Below are positions 50,062 to 57,901 of a stretch of 64,000 nucleotides of DNA, piece by piece; position 1 is the first letter of the stretch, and each line of letters opens with the position of its first letter. The notes under the pieces were generated by a model. It searched no databases. It saw only the letters and a list, made by a program, of their open reading frames with translations, and was not told the origin of the DNA. The stretch comes from Bog-473 sp963834405 (GTDB taxonomy: Bacteria > Actinomycetota > Acidimicrobiia > Acidimicrobiales > RAAP-2). The stretch covers positions 434,001-498,000 of the forward strand of contig CAWIBX010000005.1 in assembly GCA_963834405.1 (NCBI GenBank), given 5' to 3'. The position numbers and the translations under genes were made by a program.

Positions 50062-50759
50062 CTACCCGACGACGGGTAGCACGAGCGAGCACGCCGGCAC
50101 GAAGGACTGGTCGTCGGGACCGAGCGCGTTCATGACGTCCTGGAGGGCGACGGGGTCGTACACGATGCCGACGTGCTTGCTGAAGTCGAGCGGATATTCG
50201 TCCTGCAGCAGGATGTTCTGCACGTTGGGTCCGTCGAGGAAGGCTGTCGTGTACGGGGTCACCACCTCGTCGTACGTCGACTCGATCACCACGTACTCGG
50301 GGCCGGCCACGGTGTCCCCGCCGGCGTTGAGGGTGGAGAGGAAGGGCGACCCCTGCCCGATGATCTGCTCCGTGCAGGCGACGCACCCCAGACGATGTCG
50401 ACCTGGGAGGCTCCGGTGTCGGCCAGCACGTCTTCGGCTTGGACTACGGCGCCGGGCCCTACGCAGTAGCCGGCGTCGGCCAGTTCGGGGTAGAGCGCCT
50501 GCCAGGTCAGATTCTCGTTGAACAGCGTGCCGTGCAGGAGGATGACCGGGTAGGGATGGTCCGCCGGCGGCCGGCAGGACCAGTCGTTCATGCCTGGGCG
50601 GGAAACCGCTGGGGTCGGCCAGCTGCGACGCGATGCCCTGGACGATCGTGCCGACGGGCAGCGAACCCGAGGTCGCTCCTGCCGGGGGTGCCACGAGGAG
50701 GCCCCGCAGGCGACACAGACCACTCCCACTACGCCGAGACCACGTGCCCACGCCCGCAC
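50062..50759 (-). pseudogene. remnant of a secreted class-2-type lipase, catalytic Ser region deleted
   Basis: Fragments in two frames align to one alpha/beta hydrolase. The order is: signal MRAWARGLGVVGVVCVA; then, shifted, GSLPVGTIVQGIASQLADPS; shifted back, MNDWSCRPPADHPYPVILLHG (split here as MNDWSC and YPVILLHGTLFNENLTW), ADAGYCV and DTGASQVDIV. Next, joined directly in the other frame, come CVACTEQIIGQGSPFLSTL, STYDEVVTPYTTAFLDGP and a final LQDVMNAL. In intact relatives a GHSxGG nucleophile and a long middle section lie between DIV and CVACT; here they are gone. At least three frame changes plus this deletion exclude activity. Confidence 0.75.
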
Positions 50760-50890
50760 GATGCCGACCCGTTTCGTCCGCCGGCCCCGTCCACCCGCGG
50801 CTGGCCGACGCTACCACCAGGGCCGTTGTCGAATTCCAGGCCTCGGGCCCGGATTGGGCCGGCGGGTGGGCGGCATGGCAGCATCGAGGC

Positions 50891-51571
50891 ATGCGGGTGC
50901 ACCGCAGTTTCGCCTTCGTCGACGTCTCCGGGTTCACCGCCTTGACCGAGCTTGAGGGCGACGAGCGCGCGGTCGACGTCCTCACCGCGTTCCGGGCGCT
51001 GCTAAGGGACATCTGCTCAAGGCGGGGCGTGCGCATCGCGAAGTGGCTGGGTGACGGCGTCATGCTGGTGTGCGTCGACACGCGGCCGTTGCTCGAGACG
51101 ATCCTGGAGCTGCACCACGTCGTCGGCGAGGTCGCGGGGCCGGTGCAGACGGTGTCCATCCGCTCCGGCGTGACGTCGGGCGAGGTGATCCTCATGGAGG
51201 GCGACGACTACGTCGGGCACTGCGTGAACGTGGCGTCGCGGCTGTGCGACCTCGCCCCCGGCGGTGAGGCGCTGGCCGACCCGTCCGTGCTCGGGCACCT
51301 GCCCAACTGGGGCCTCGCGCACGCCGAGACCCACGTGGCCCTCAAGGGCGTGGAGAAACCTGTGCCGGCGTCGAGCATCCGGATGGCGCCACCGGGCGAG
51401 GACGGCTTCTTCGACCCCATCTGCGGCCTCCCGATGTCGCACGACACCGCCGAGGAGATCGCCCACGACGTCCGTGGGACCGCAGTGCTCTTCTGCTCGG
51501 CCGGCTGCCTGGACACCTGGCGGCGCCGGCCGTCCGGCTCCCGGAGCTCGGCAGCCAGCTCGGCGACCTGA
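50891..51571 (+). CDS. class III adenylate/guanylate cyclase domain protein with Cys-rich C-terminus
   Basis: 226 aa. FAFVDVSGFTALTELEGDE and RIAKWLGDGVML give the two metal-binding Asp of class III cyclases; HCVNVASRLCDLAPGGEALA is the later conserved block. Known enzymes make cAMP or cGMP; nucleotide choice is not evident. After about residue 165 a short domain, DGFFDPICGLPMSHDTAEE to VLFCSAGCLDTW, resembles a YHS/TRASH-type metal-binding module (three Cys). That suggests metal control of cyclase output (inference). ATG 50891. The C-terminal reading frame may itself be shifted near 51530, since an alternative frame runs on into the next gene. Confidence 0.75.
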   Translation: MRVHRSFAFVDVSGFTALTELEGDERAVDVLTAFRALLRDICSRRGVRIAKWLGDGVMLVCVDTRPLLETILELHHVVGEVAGPVQTVSIRSGVTSGEVILMEGDDYVGHCVNVASRLCDLAPGGEALADPSVLGHLPNWGLAHAETHVALKGVEKPVPASSIRMAPPGEDGFFDPICGLPMSHDTAEEIAHDVRGTAVLFCSAGCLDTWRRRPSGSRSSAASSAT

Positions 51572-51669
51572 ACGTCGCCGACCGGCAGTCCCAGAACAGC
51601 GTCCAAACCCCAGGCGGGGAGGCCGGAGGGCCGGAAGGGGAGCGCCCGGAACTGGGCCCGGACTCCCTG

Positions 51670-52505
51670 TTGTGGCGCTGGGCGGGGGACACCCGCATCG
51701 CCTTCCTCGGGGCGCCCATCGGCCTCCTCCAGCTGCTGCACCCCGCCACCGGCGCCGGCGTGCTCGAGCACTCGGACTTCTTCGGGGACACCCGTACGGC
51801 CGGGTGTTCCGGTCCCTGCCGCGCATCCTCGGGGTGGTCTACGACGGCCCGCAGGCCGCACCGACGGGCAAGGAGCTGCGGGACTTCCACCGCACCATCA
51901 AGGGCAGCGATGCGCAGGGACGCCGGTGCCACGCGCTGGAACCCGAGACGTTCTGGTGGGCGCACGCCACCTTCCAGTACATGACTGAGCAAGTGGCCGA
52001 CCGCTTCGACGGTCACCGCCTGACCCCGGCCGAACGAGAGCAGCTCTATCAAGAGGGTGTGGAGTGGTACCGGCGCTCCGGCGTGAGTGATCGCTCCGTG
52101 CCGGCCGACCGGGCCTCCTTCCAGGAGAAGTGGGACCACTACTGCGCCGAGGTCCTCGAGCTCAACGAGGCGGCCGAATGGGTGCTCGACAGCCTGCGCC
52201 GGCCCTCCCTCAGTGCGGAACCGCTCCTACCTCCACACCTCGCCGTGCTGCGCCCGCTGGCGCGGGTGGAGCCAGTGCGGCTCTCGGTCTTCCGCGTCGT
52301 GCGGCTGTTGGCCTTCGGAGGGCTCCCACCCACGGTGCGCGAGCGTTTCGGGATCCCGTGGCGCGCGGTCGACGCGTGGTCGCTGCGCGGGCTGGAGCAC
52401 GCGGTCCGGCGCGCGTGGCCGCTGTTGCCCGCCTCGGTGCGGTGGCAGCCCAGGGCACTGGCGGGCTGGGAGCGGACCTCCGCCCGGGCAACCCGGGCCG
52501 CCTGA
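51670..52505 (+). pseudogene. frameshifted oxygenase MpaB/DUF2236 family gene
   Basis: Frame A from TTG 51670 gives WRWAGDTRIAFLGAPIGLLQ and LLHPATGAGVLEHSDFFGD; frame B from about 51789 gives PYGRVFRSLPRILGVVYDG, FWWAHATFQYMTEQVADRF and continues to the stop. Together they make a 278-residue MpaB/DUF2236 protein (haem-containing oxygenase family, including latex-clearing protein relatives). The break at 51787-51794 is explained by one missing C in a run (ACACCCG for ACACCCCG). The start is uncertain. Either a real mutation or a sequencing error; neighbours are also broken. Confidence 0.7.
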
Positions 52506-52508
52506 GCC

Positions 52509-53163
52509 GTGCCCCGCCGCCGGATTACGGTCGCGCTCGAGCCGATGATGGGCGCCTTCGGCGCGGCCGCGAGCGCGGACCCGTCGTTCGAACGGATCCT
52601 CGATGCCGCGGCCGAGCTGATGGTGGCCTACGGCCACACGCGCTGGAGCATGGAGGACGTCGCGGCGCGGGCGGCCATCGGCCGGACGAGCGCCTACCGC
52701 GCGTTCGGGTCGCGTGACGAACTGGTGCACGCGGTCCTGGCACGTGAGCTCCGCGGGACGATCACCTGTATCACGACGGCCGCCGCGGCGTGCGCTTCCG
52801 TCGAAGAAGGGATCATCGAAGGGGCACTGGTCGGCCTGGCCGCGCTGCGCGGGTCGCTCGTCGCGAAATTGCTGCAGTCCGATCCGGCCACCGTCCTGCC
52901 GTTCCTCACGACGAACGCGGGCTCGCTCGTCGCCCTCACCCGCCAGATGCTGGCCGGGCCTGGCCGGCGCGGCGGGCGCTGTCATGGAGCCCGAGCACGC
53001 GGCGGAACTGGCGGAGATCGCCGCCCGCATGGGCCTGTCGTTCATCCTGACGCGGGACACCGTGTTCCGCGTGGAGGACGAGGACGCGCTGCGCGACTCC
53101 CTGCGACGGCTGCTCAGGCCGGTGCTCGCCCCACTGTTCGCCGCGCCCCGGACAGGCGTCTGA
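52509..53163 (+). pseudogene. frameshifted TetR-family regulator gene
   Basis: From GTG 52509: a TetR helix-turn-helix, RILDAAAELMVAYGHTRWSM and VAARAAIGRTSAYRAFGSRD, then a ligand domain up to RQMLAG near 52960. There an extra G (GGGCCTGG for GGCCTGG) moves the true continuation to another frame: AGAVMEPEHAAELAEIAARM and EDALRDSLRRLLRPVL to TGA 53163. The joined protein would be about 217 aa, normal for TetR. It sits 3 bp after the broken MpaB-type gene, which it probably regulated (inference). Confidence 0.7.
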
Positions 53164-53190
53164 CCGACCGCGGCCGCCGCGGCCGGGCGG

Positions 53191-54657
53191 TCAGGCGACG
53201 TAGAGCTGACCGTCGGATCCTTCGGCGACCGTGAGGCGGGTGAGCCCCCTCTGTGCCGGGCCCACCTCGACGGCGCCGGTCACGCCGTTGAACTCCGAGC
53301 CGTGGCACGGGCAGACGAACAGCTTGCTGACCTTGTCGTACTGGACGGTGCAGCCGGCGTGGGGACACACCGCATCGAAGGCGAGGAAAGTCCCTGCCTG
53401 GGGCTGGACGACCAGCGAGGGGTCGTGCGAGGTGGGGTCCTGGAACGCCGCGGCGCCGCCCAGGGGCACGTCGGAGGCGGCACCGACCGCCGTCCCCGGA
53501 GGGTGCGCCGGGACCGGCCCGGCCGAGGCGCCGGGCGCGGTCGTGGGCGTGCCCCCGGTTCCGGAGGCACCGCCGCTGCCCCCGAGCGTGGGCGTCTTGG
53601 TCGTCGTCGCCGAGCCGGCCAGCCGCCCCAGCCCGGCCACGAGCCCGGCACCGACGACCGCCACCGCGGCGAGGACCGCGGTCGCCGCGCCTTTCACGAC
53701 GACGGTGCGGCGATCGAGCTCGGCCCTTCCCAACCGGTTTGCCTCGCGCGCACGCTGAACGAGGTACGGGCACGGCGCCGGCGCACAGGGCTCACCGTTG
53801 CGCGCGCCGCACGAGCCGTGCTCGTAGAAGCCGCAGGCGCGGCGCGCGGCGGAGAACGGGATGGGCACGACGGCCACCGGCTCGGCTCCCATTTCTTCGC
53901 GGGCGCGGTTCTCCAGGATGGCGTCCGCGGACAGCACGCCGCCGGCACCGGCGACGATGAGCGGCATCCAGGCAAAGACGAAGACGATGTCGGAGCCTGT
54001 GTAGTACGGGCTCGAGTGGTAGCTCACGGTCAGGAAGAGCATGAACGAGAGGAGCAGGCCACCGACGGCAGCGACGCGCGCCCAGAGACCCACGAGTGTG
54101 CCGAGTCCGACCGCCACCTCGCCGACCGCGATGACAACCCCGAGGGGAACGGCGACGTGGGTCAGCGGACTGATCAGCGAGTGGATCGGGCTCCGGAGCG
54201 CGGCGCCGGCCATCTGCGCCTGGATGGACGCGGGGTTGGACGCGTCAAAGAAGCCCGGGTTCGCGAGCTTCTGCAGTCCGGCGAAGACGAAGGTGAATCC
54301 GAGGAACGCGCGCAGCGGGAGGAGGGCCCAACCGGCGGAGAAGCGGGCCCGGGGAGGTGGAGCGAGCCAGTCCCGGTCGAACATGCCCCGTTCCCCGGGT
54401 TGGCGCCGCTGGGGCGGCGCGACGGGCTCGCGGGCCGGTGCGGCCGTCCGGCCCCCGGCGGTCGGGGCTGGGCAGGGTCCCGCACCCTGGGTCGGGCCCG
54501 CGGCGGGCGCATTGGAGCCGACCAGGCGGCGGGACGCCCGCGGGGTCGGCTGGGCCGGCCTGGCCGGTCGGTTGGCACGCTTCTTCGCCGCCATGTCCCT
54601 CCTGGAGCTCGCATCCCAGTCTGGCGCCGGCCCTGGGTCCGGGAACCGTCGCCACAT
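53191..54657 (-). CDS. DoxX-type membrane domain fused to a Rieske [2Fe-2S] domain
   Basis: 488 aa. A Pro/Ala/Arg-rich N-terminus (about 90 residues) leads to four helices of DoxX/DoxD type: LLPLRAFLGFTFVFAGLQKL, VVIAVGEVAVGLGTLVGL, LLLSFMLFLTVSY, VFVFAWMPLIVAGAGG. A Cys-rich linker follows (CGFYEHGSCGARNGEPCAP), then a further helix (TAVLAAVAVVGAGLVAGL), a Gly/Thr linker and a C-terminal Rieske domain with CPHAGC and CPCHGS. DoxD-related proteins act in thiosulfate:quinone oxidoreductase; here an electron-transfer role at the membrane is likely but the donor is unknown. ATG 54657 has AGGGAGGG 8 nt upstream; ATG 54594 is an alternative (467 aa). Divergent from the ArsR-type gene. Confidence 0.8.
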   Translation of the reverse strand: MWRRFPDPGPAPDWDASSRRDMAAKKRANRPARPAQPTPRASRRLVGSNAPAAGPTQGAGPCPAPTAGGRTAAPAREPVAPPQRRQPGERGMFDRDWLAPPPRARFSAGWALLPLRAFLGFTFVFAGLQKLANPGFFDASNPASIQAQMAGAALRSPIHSLISPLTHVAVPLGVVIAVGEVAVGLGTLVGLWARVAAVGGLLLSFMLFLTVSYHSSPYYTGSDIVFVFAWMPLIVAGAGGVLSADAILENRAREEMGAEPVAVVPIPFSAARRACGFYEHGSCGARNGEPCAPAPCPYLVQRAREANRLGRAELDRRTVVVKGAATAVLAAVAVVGAGLVAGLGRLAGSATTTKTPTLGGSGGASGTGGTPTTAPGASAGPVPAHPPGTAVGAASDVPLGGAAAFQDPTSHDPSLVVQPQAGTFLAFDAVCPHAGCTVQYDKVSKLFVCPCHGSEFNGVTGAVEVGPAQRGLTRLTVAEGSDGQLYVA

Positions 54658-54720
54658 GATGCCGTCCCTCCCTTACGGGAACGTGAATGACGAGGATCGG
54701 GATGGTGCATGCCCCGGTGG

Positions 54721-54750
54721 TTGACATGTGACCAAAAGGTCACATAAAGT
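54721..54750 (+). promoter_or_regulatory. promoter and operator of the ArsR-SRPBCC gene
   Basis: TTGACA (54721-54726) and TAAAGT (54745-54750) are 18 bp apart and form the best -35/-10 pair in the window. The spacer is occupied by the perfect dyad ATGTGACC-AAAA-GGTCACAT (54726-54745), an obvious operator. The -10 ends 6 nt before GTG 54757, so the mRNA is probably leaderless. Repression by the gene's own ArsR domain is the simplest reading. Confidence 0.65.
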
Positions 54751-54756
54751 GGCGGA

Positions 54757-55509
54757 GTGGATGAAGTGTTCAAGGCGCTGGCCGACCCGACCCGGCGGAG
54801 CTTGCTGGACGAGCTTTTCCAGGAGGACGGCCAGACCCTTGGCTTGTTGGAGGAGAAGTTCTCCATGACGCGCTTCGGCGTCATGAAGCACCTCAAGCAG
54901 CTGGAGGAGGCCGGCCTCGTCGTCACGCGGCGCCGGGGCCGGGAGAAGCTCCATTTCCTCAACCCGGTGCCGATCCGCCTCATCCACGACCGCTGGGTCA
55001 GCAAGTACTCGGAGCCCTGGGTGGCGGGGCTGAGCGAGATCAAGGACAGATTGGAGAGGCAAATGGAAAAGGTCTACGAGATCTTCATAAAGACGACGCC
55101 CGAGCGACTGTGGGACGCCATCGTCAACCCCGAGATCCGGGCCAAGTACAACTTCGGCGCCGCGGTGAACTCGGAGTGGAACGTGGGATCGCCGCTTAGC
55201 GTGGACGTGGAGAAGCACGGCGTGCACCTCGGCGAGGGCGAGGTCCTCGAGTTCGATCCGCCGCGGCGGCTCGTGCACACCATGGCTTGCCTGTGGGACG
55301 ACGATGTGCGCGCGGAGGGCACGACGCGGGTGACGTGGGAGATCGAGCAGGTGGGCGACTCTTGCCACCTGACCCTCACCCACGACCAGATGCGCGAGGG
55401 CGCCAATTCCCAGATCTTCGGCGGCTGGCCGATGATCCTCTCTGGCCTCAAGACCTGGCTCGAGACGGGTGAGCTGCTCACGACGCCCGGGTCGTTGCAG
55501 TACGCGTAA
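54757..55509 (+). CDS. ArsR-type winged helix fused to SRPBCC (AHSA1-like) domain
   Basis: 250 aa. Residues 1-95 are an ArsR-type winged helix: VFKALADPTRRSLLDELFQE, FSMTRFGVMKHLKQLEEAGL, VVTRRRGREKLHFLNPVPI. No metal-binding Cys pair of the ELCVCD kind is seen. Residues about 105-250 are an SRPBCC/START-like ligand pocket: VYEIFIKTTPERLWDAIVNP, HGVHLGEGEVLEFDPPRRLV, THDQMREGANSQIFGGWPMI. ArsR and AHSA1 genes are often adjacent; here they are one protein, so a hydrophobic ligand may control DNA binding (inference). GTG 54757 lies 12 bp after a perfect dyad. The VOC gene follows 67 bp downstream. Confidence 0.88.
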   Translation: MDEVFKALADPTRRSLLDELFQEDGQTLGLLEEKFSMTRFGVMKHLKQLEEAGLVVTRRRGREKLHFLNPVPIRLIHDRWVSKYSEPWVAGLSEIKDRLERQMEKVYEIFIKTTPERLWDAIVNPEIRAKYNFGAAVNSEWNVGSPLSVDVEKHGVHLGEGEVLEFDPPRRLVHTMACLWDDDVRAEGTTRVTWEIEQVGDSCHLTLTHDQMREGANSQIFGGWPMILSGLKTWLETGELLTTPGSLQYA

Positions 55510-55576
55510 GGCCGGTGATTGTCGGCGCAACACCGAACGAACGGATCGAACGAACAGATCGAAAGGAGAGAGGACG

Positions 55577-55975
55577 ATGAGTGATTCATCGATCCAGAAC
55601 CGCCGGACCAGGATCGCCGACGTCGCCGGGGTGGCCATTCCCGTCTCCGACCAGGAGCGGGCCGTCCGCTTCTACGTCGACCGGCTCGGCTTCGAGGTGC
55701 TGCGCGACGTGGCCATGGGTGACGGGGGGCGCTGGCTGCAGGTCGGGCCTCCCGGCGGCCGGGTGCCCGTCGCGCTGGTGGCAGCAGGGGACGCGGCCGG
55801 GGTCGGCGTCGACACGGGCATCACGTTCGCCACGACGGACGCAGAGACCGACCACGCGTCGTTCGTCTGGTGCGGCGTGGACACCGACGAGGTGCTGCGC
55901 TGGCCTGGCGTCCCCGCCATGTTCATCTTCCGCGACCAGGACGGCAACCAGCTCAAGGTCGTGGAGACGGCATGA
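55577..55975 (+). CDS. VOC-family (glyoxalase/bleomycin-resistance-like) protein
   Basis: 132 aa. IADVAGVAIPVSDQERAVRF, YVDRLGFEVLRDVAMGDGG, WLQVGPPGGRVPVALV and AMFIFRDQDGNQLKVVE show the paired beta-alpha-beta-beta-beta units of the vicinal oxygen chelate superfamily. These bind a metal and act as lyases, dioxygenases or resistance proteins; function here is unknown. ATG 55577 has AAAGGAGAGAGG just upstream. It overlaps the DUF1905 gene by 4 nt (ATGA) and is probably in the ArsR-SRPBCC operon. Confidence 0.85.
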   Translation: MSDSSIQNRRTRIADVAGVAIPVSDQERAVRFYVDRLGFEVLRDVAMGDGGRWLQVGPPGGRVPVALVAAGDAAGVGVDTGITFATTDAETDHASFVWCGVDTDEVLRWPGVPAMFIFRDQDGNQLKVVETA

Positions 55976-56250
55976 CCCCGCTGCAAAAGCGCTTCACCGC
56001 CGTGGTTGAGCGGGAGCCCAGCAGGGGCGGTTGGGCCTACGTGGTGATGCCCGACTCGGCCGTCTTCCTTCGGTACCCGCGGTCTGGCCTAGGTCCTCGG
56101 GACGGTCGACGGGCAAGCGTTCCGCAGCTCGTTTATGGCGCTGGGCGAGGGCCGGCACGAGCTCCGATGAAGACCGACCTCCGCACCCGGATCGGCAAGG
56201 ACGTGGGCGACACGGTGACCGTCGTCCTGCAGGAGCGTCTGGGGTCCTGA
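55972..56250 (+). pseudogene. DUF1905-type gene with two compensating frameshifts
   Basis: The frame is open for 92 aa, but only the ends fit DUF1905: KRFTAVVEREPSRGGWAYVV at the start and KTDLRTRIGKDVGDTVTVVL at the end. The middle (about residues 34-66) is Arg/Pro-rich nonsense. A different frame there reads GTVDGQAFRSSFMALGEGRH, the expected core, with an internal TAG at the GL-VLG position. An extra C near 56068 and a missing C near 56166 would restore the family sequence. It overlaps the VOC gene by 4 nt. As written the protein would be misfolded in its centre. Confidence 0.65.
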
Positions 56251-56263
56251 GCCGATCCCGGCG

Positions 56264-57470
56264 TCATCGTCGCCGGACCCGCACGGGCAGGCTCTCGTAC
56301 GCCGACATGGCGAGCGTGGCGAGGCCGAGCCCGGCGCCGAGGAGACAGACGCCAGCCCAGCCGTGGGTGCCGTACAGGGCGCCTGCGGTGAGGGAACCGG
56401 CGGCGCCGCCCACGAAGTAGCAGACCATGTACGCACTGTTGATCCGGCTGCGAGCGTCGGGCCGCAGGGCGTAGATCAGCGCCTGGTTCGTGATCTGCAT
56501 GCCTTGCGTCCCGATGTCGAGGACGACAACGCCCGCGATCAGTGCGGCCAGCGAGGTGCGCCCGGCCCACAGCAGGCCAAAAGAGCCCGCCAGCAGCACT
56601 CCGGCGCCCACGGTGGCGGCTCGGCTCCGTGCCGCGTCGGCCAGTGAGCCCGCGAGGTTGGCGGCGAGGATGCCACCCGCGCCGACCAGTCCGAAGAGAC
56701 CGATCACAGCATTGGAGTACCGGTACGGACTCCCCGAGAGCAGGAAGGCCAGCGTCGTCCAGAGCACGCTGAAAGCGGCGAAGGCGCAGGCGCCGTGCCA
56801 CGCCCGTCGGCGCAGGACGGGTTCGTCGACGAGCAGCCGGAGTGACGACCGGACCAGGCTGGCGTACGAGCGACGCGGTCGCGCAGCCTCGGCGGGCAGC
56901 GTCCGCCGCAGCACCAGCGCGAAGGCCACCATCAGCGCGGCGGAGATCCAGTAGATGGCGCGCCATCCGGCAGCCTGTGCGACCAGGCCCGAGACGGTGC
57001 GGGCCAGGAGGATCCCCAGCAGCAGGCCGGTCATGATCCGGGCCACGACCCGACCTCGCCGCGCCTCGGGCGCCAGATCGGCCGCGAAGGGGATCATCAC
57101 CTGTCCGGCCACCGAGGCGGTTCCGACGGCGACCGATGCGAGGGCGAAGAACCAGAGCGTGGGCGCCAGCGCGGCAGGCGACGAGCGCGGCCGCCGCCAC
57201 GACGAACAGCACGGTGACCAGCCCACGGCGCGGGCGCAGGTCACCCAGCGGGACGATGAGCAGTAGCCCGGCGGCGTAGCCGACCTGGGTGGCGGTGATG
57301 ACCGACGCCGTCGGTCCCGGACCGGCGCCGAAGGTCCGCGAGACCTGATGTAGGAGGGGCTGCGCGTAGTAGAGGTTGGCGACGATGGCGCCGGTAGCGA
57401 CGGCGATAAGGACGACGAGCGCGCGCGAGAGCGCGTGTGCGGTGTCTGTGTCTTGTCCGGTCTGGTTCAG
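56264..57470 (-). pseudogene. frameshifted MFS transporter gene with CTG start overlapping ctaF
   Basis: Frame one, from CTG 57470, gives HALSRALVVLIAVATGAIVA, NLYYAQPLLHQVS, GYAAGLLLIVPLGDLRPRRG and TVLFVVAAAALVAC; near 57180 it shifts to a second frame: ALAPTLWFFALASVAVGTA, PFAADLAPEARRGRVVARIM to VRRR. Joined, it is a 12-helix major facilitator of about 400 aa; the loop PLGDLRPRRG and PEARRGR are the repeated MFS motifs. One extra C (TGCCGCG for TGCGCG) explains the shift. The start CTG overlaps the ctaF stop as CTGA; no usual start codon exists in frame. Substrate unknown. Confidence 0.68.
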
Positions 57471-57901
57471 ACTGCGCCGCCGCGCCGGCTCTCGGCGGTG
57501 ACACCGGTCAGCGCGGTCAGGATGAGCGGGATGCCCACGAACATGAGCCAGACGCCGAACACGAGGCCGAGCACCGTCACGAAGGCGCCCATCCCTAGCA
57601 CGAACGGCCAGATGGACGAGCCCGGGAACGAGTCGATGTTCCCGGCGCCCTCAGCCATGGTCGCGTCCTCCCGGTCCTCGGGGCGGTCGCCCGGCGCGGG
57701 AATGCGTCCCAAGACGAAGTACTTGTGTCCGTGGAAGCGCCGGTGCCAGAAGAAGTAATAGAGCCCGGGCACGAAGCCGAGAAGGGTGGCACCCAGCAGC
57801 ATCATGCCGCCGCCGTCGTCATAGCCCCAGAACCAGTACCAGATGCCGATGCCTCCGAAGAAGGCACCGAGGAATATCAGGAAGAGCGACTCGACCTTCA
57901 C
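57467..57901 (-). CDS. ctaF: cytochrome c oxidase subunit IV (CtaF)
   Basis: 144 aa with four helices. LFLIFLGAFFGGIGIWYWFW, MLLGATLLGFVPGLYYFFWH, DGAGN-like EGAGNIDSFPGSSIWPFVL and VFGVWLMFVGIPLILTALTG followed by TAESRRGG are the features of the actinobacterial oxidase subunit IV. Starting at the internal ATG (57658) would lose the first two helices, so GTG 57901, which overlaps the ctaD stop by 4 nt, is preferred. Assembly partner of CtaC, CtaD and CtaE. Confidence 0.92.
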   Translation of the reverse strand: MKVESLFLIFLGAFFGGIGIWYWFWGYDDGGGMMLLGATLLGFVPGLYYFFWHRRFHGHKYFVLGRIPAPGDRPEDREDATMAEGAGNIDSFPGSSIWPFVLGMGAFVTVLGLVFGVWLMFVGIPLILTALTGVTAESRRGGAV

